DNA from: Apus apus
Taxonomy: Eukaryota; Chordata; Aves; Apodiformes; Apodidae
Direction: 5' to 3'
DNA length: 64,000 nt
Assembly: GCF_020740795.1 (NCBI RefSeq)
Contig: NC_067294.1
Coordinates: 1,612,001-1,676,000, forward strand
Below, piece by piece: positions 62,967 through 64,000 of this stretch. The notes beneath the pieces are model-generated. The model searched no databases. It saw nothing but the letters and a program-made list of their open reading frames with translations, and was not told the origin of the DNA. The position numbers and the translations under genes are program-made. Every line of letters begins with the position of its first letter. Positions within the stretch are counted from its first letter, which is position 1.

Positions 62967-63384
62967 AAAGAATCACAGGATGGTTTGGGTTGGAAGGGAC
63001 CTGAAAGATCATCTAGCTACAACCCCCCTACCATCAGCAGGGACACCTCCCACTAGACCAGGCTGCTCCAAGCCCCATCCAACCTGCCCTTCAACACTTC
63101 CAGGGATGGGGCAGCCACAGCTTCTCTGGAAAACCTGGGCCAGTGTCTCACCACCCTCACACTCCAGAATTTCTTCCTAATGTCTAGCCTAAATCTCCCC
63201 TCTTTCAGCTTAAAACCATTCCCCCTCCTCCCATCACGCCATGCTCTTGTAAAAAGTCCCTCCCCAGCTTTCCTAGAGCCCCTTCAGGTACTGGAAGGTG
63301 CTCTAAGGTCTCCCTGGAGCCTTCTCTTCTCCAGGCTGAACACCCCAGCTCTCCCAGCCTGTCTCCACAGCAGAGCTGCTCCTC
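62967..63384 (-). mobile_element. CR1 LINE fragment, intergenic
   Basis: It begins aaagaatcacaggatggttt and continues 'gggttggaagggacctgaaa', 'caagccccatccaacctgcc', 'ctggagccttctcttctcca' and 'cagagctgctcc', the reverse complement of CR1's 3' region. The sense strand is minus. It is close in structure to the intron 6 copy at 18003-18463. Confidence 0.93.
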
Positions 63385-64000
63385 AGACAATCTCTGTGGC
63401 CCTATGTCATCTACAGAGGTAGACACATCTTCACACCAGAGGTGAACACCACTAACACACAGTGAATCCCAACATCACTCTTTATTGCCTTGGGTGAACC
63501 AAAGGAAAAATCCCCTAGAATTCCATGGAAAATGCAGAGCACATTTTTGCTGGTGTTTATCCTGGATGTGAGAGGCATGTTTAACGATTTGACCTCTCCC
63601 AGTTTCCCAAGTTCATTGGGTTGCTGGAGGAGGATTTCCAAAAATCTTTTGAAAAATATTTTCCTTGAACTTTGAGGTGAAACACTATGAGGTGCTTGAG
63701 CTGGACAGAAGAATAAGCATTCATCAGCCATGAGCATGAAATGAAGAAACTCAGGAAGACCAAATGAAGAAACTCCCTTTTGACATCATGGGCTGTAGCT
63801 CAGCTCTCATTGTTTAGTTACTGTGAAGACACAGATGGCCTAAGCCTTGCTCTTGCTACCAGGGCCTGCAGGCCAGAATTAAGATGCTTTGGAGTCCAAA
63901 TCCTGCCTTTTCTGGATGTGAATCTCCTGGCCACCAAGTGAGACCAAAAGCAGGCAAATCACATGCAGATCTAATTTCAAGATTGCTATAACTATTCAAG

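Larger units (their letters stand above)
56121..64000. other. Intergenic region upstream of PDLIM4
   Basis: This region contains a long CR1 fragment (58078-58672) and a second CR1 3' fragment (62967-63384), a C12 run at about 59379-59390 and poly-A runs. P4HA2 is the expected neighbour by mammalian synteny, but none of its coding exons is recognisable, so any part of it here would be non-coding 5' exon or intron. Confidence 0.6.

Noticed and set aside
56121..64000. P4HA2 coding exons expected by synteny.
   Set aside because: I looked for the prolyl 4-hydroxylase alpha-2 N-terminus on the plus strand and found nothing convincing.
1..64000. CRISPR arrays, operons, phage or integron-like structures, tRNA or rRNA genes, endogenous retroviral LTR pairs.
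   Set aside because: None was seen. The repeats are CR1 copies, microsatellites or small tandems, and the genes are intron-split vertebrate genes.

Overview
This is vertebrate nuclear DNA, most likely from a bird. The evidence is widely spaced exons with GT/AG splice sites, two CpG-rich promoters, and seven recognisable copies of the CR1 non-LTR retrotransposon. The CR1 copies carry the 3' end typical of sauropsids, which reads as a T-rich 'attctatgat' motif on the element's sense strand. Nothing indicates a bacterial, plasmid or phage origin.

Two protein-coding genes can be read with confidence, both on the minus strand. (1) SLC22A4 (OCTN1, an organic cation/zwitterion transporter) begins at 9082 and runs off the left edge. 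Coding exons 1-3 (8690-9082, 2977-3080, 1283-1437) are present and give the first 217 residues plus one base of the next codon. Later exons lie outside the window. (2) PDLIM4 (RIL, a PDZ-LIM actin-associated adaptor) is complete in seven coding exons between 55916 (ATG) and 17023 (TAA). The spliced reading frame is 975 bp, or 324 codons plus stop, and every exon junction keeps phase. The order and orientation (PDLIM4 followed by SLC22A4 on the same strand) match human 5q31.1, where P4HA2 lies upstream of PDLIM4. No P4HA2 coding exon was found in the right-hand 8 kb.

Layout: 1-9082 SLC22A4 5' part; 8640-9780 its CpG-rich promoter area; 9.1-15.8 kb intergenic, with a few CpG-rich patches and a C-rich degenerate repeat; 15.8-17.0 kb probable PDLIM4 3' UTR; 17.0-55.9 kb PDLIM4 (introns about 1.4, 2.7, 2.3, 9.4, 8.7 and 13.4 kb from 3' to 5'); 55.7-56.1 kb PDLIM4 CpG promoter, with a striking GC-rich inverted repeat; 56.1-64.0 kb intergenic with two CR1 copies.

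The two genes do not form a functional unit. They are neighbours through conserved synteny: one encodes a plasma-membrane transporter, the other a cytoskeletal adaptor. I found no undescribed system. The items most worth checking are the long inverted repeat at the PDLIM4 promoter, a sense CR1 with an internal 21-bp tandem close to the PDLIM4 exon 6 splice donor, small tandem duplications near both first exons, and unexplained CpG-rich patches.
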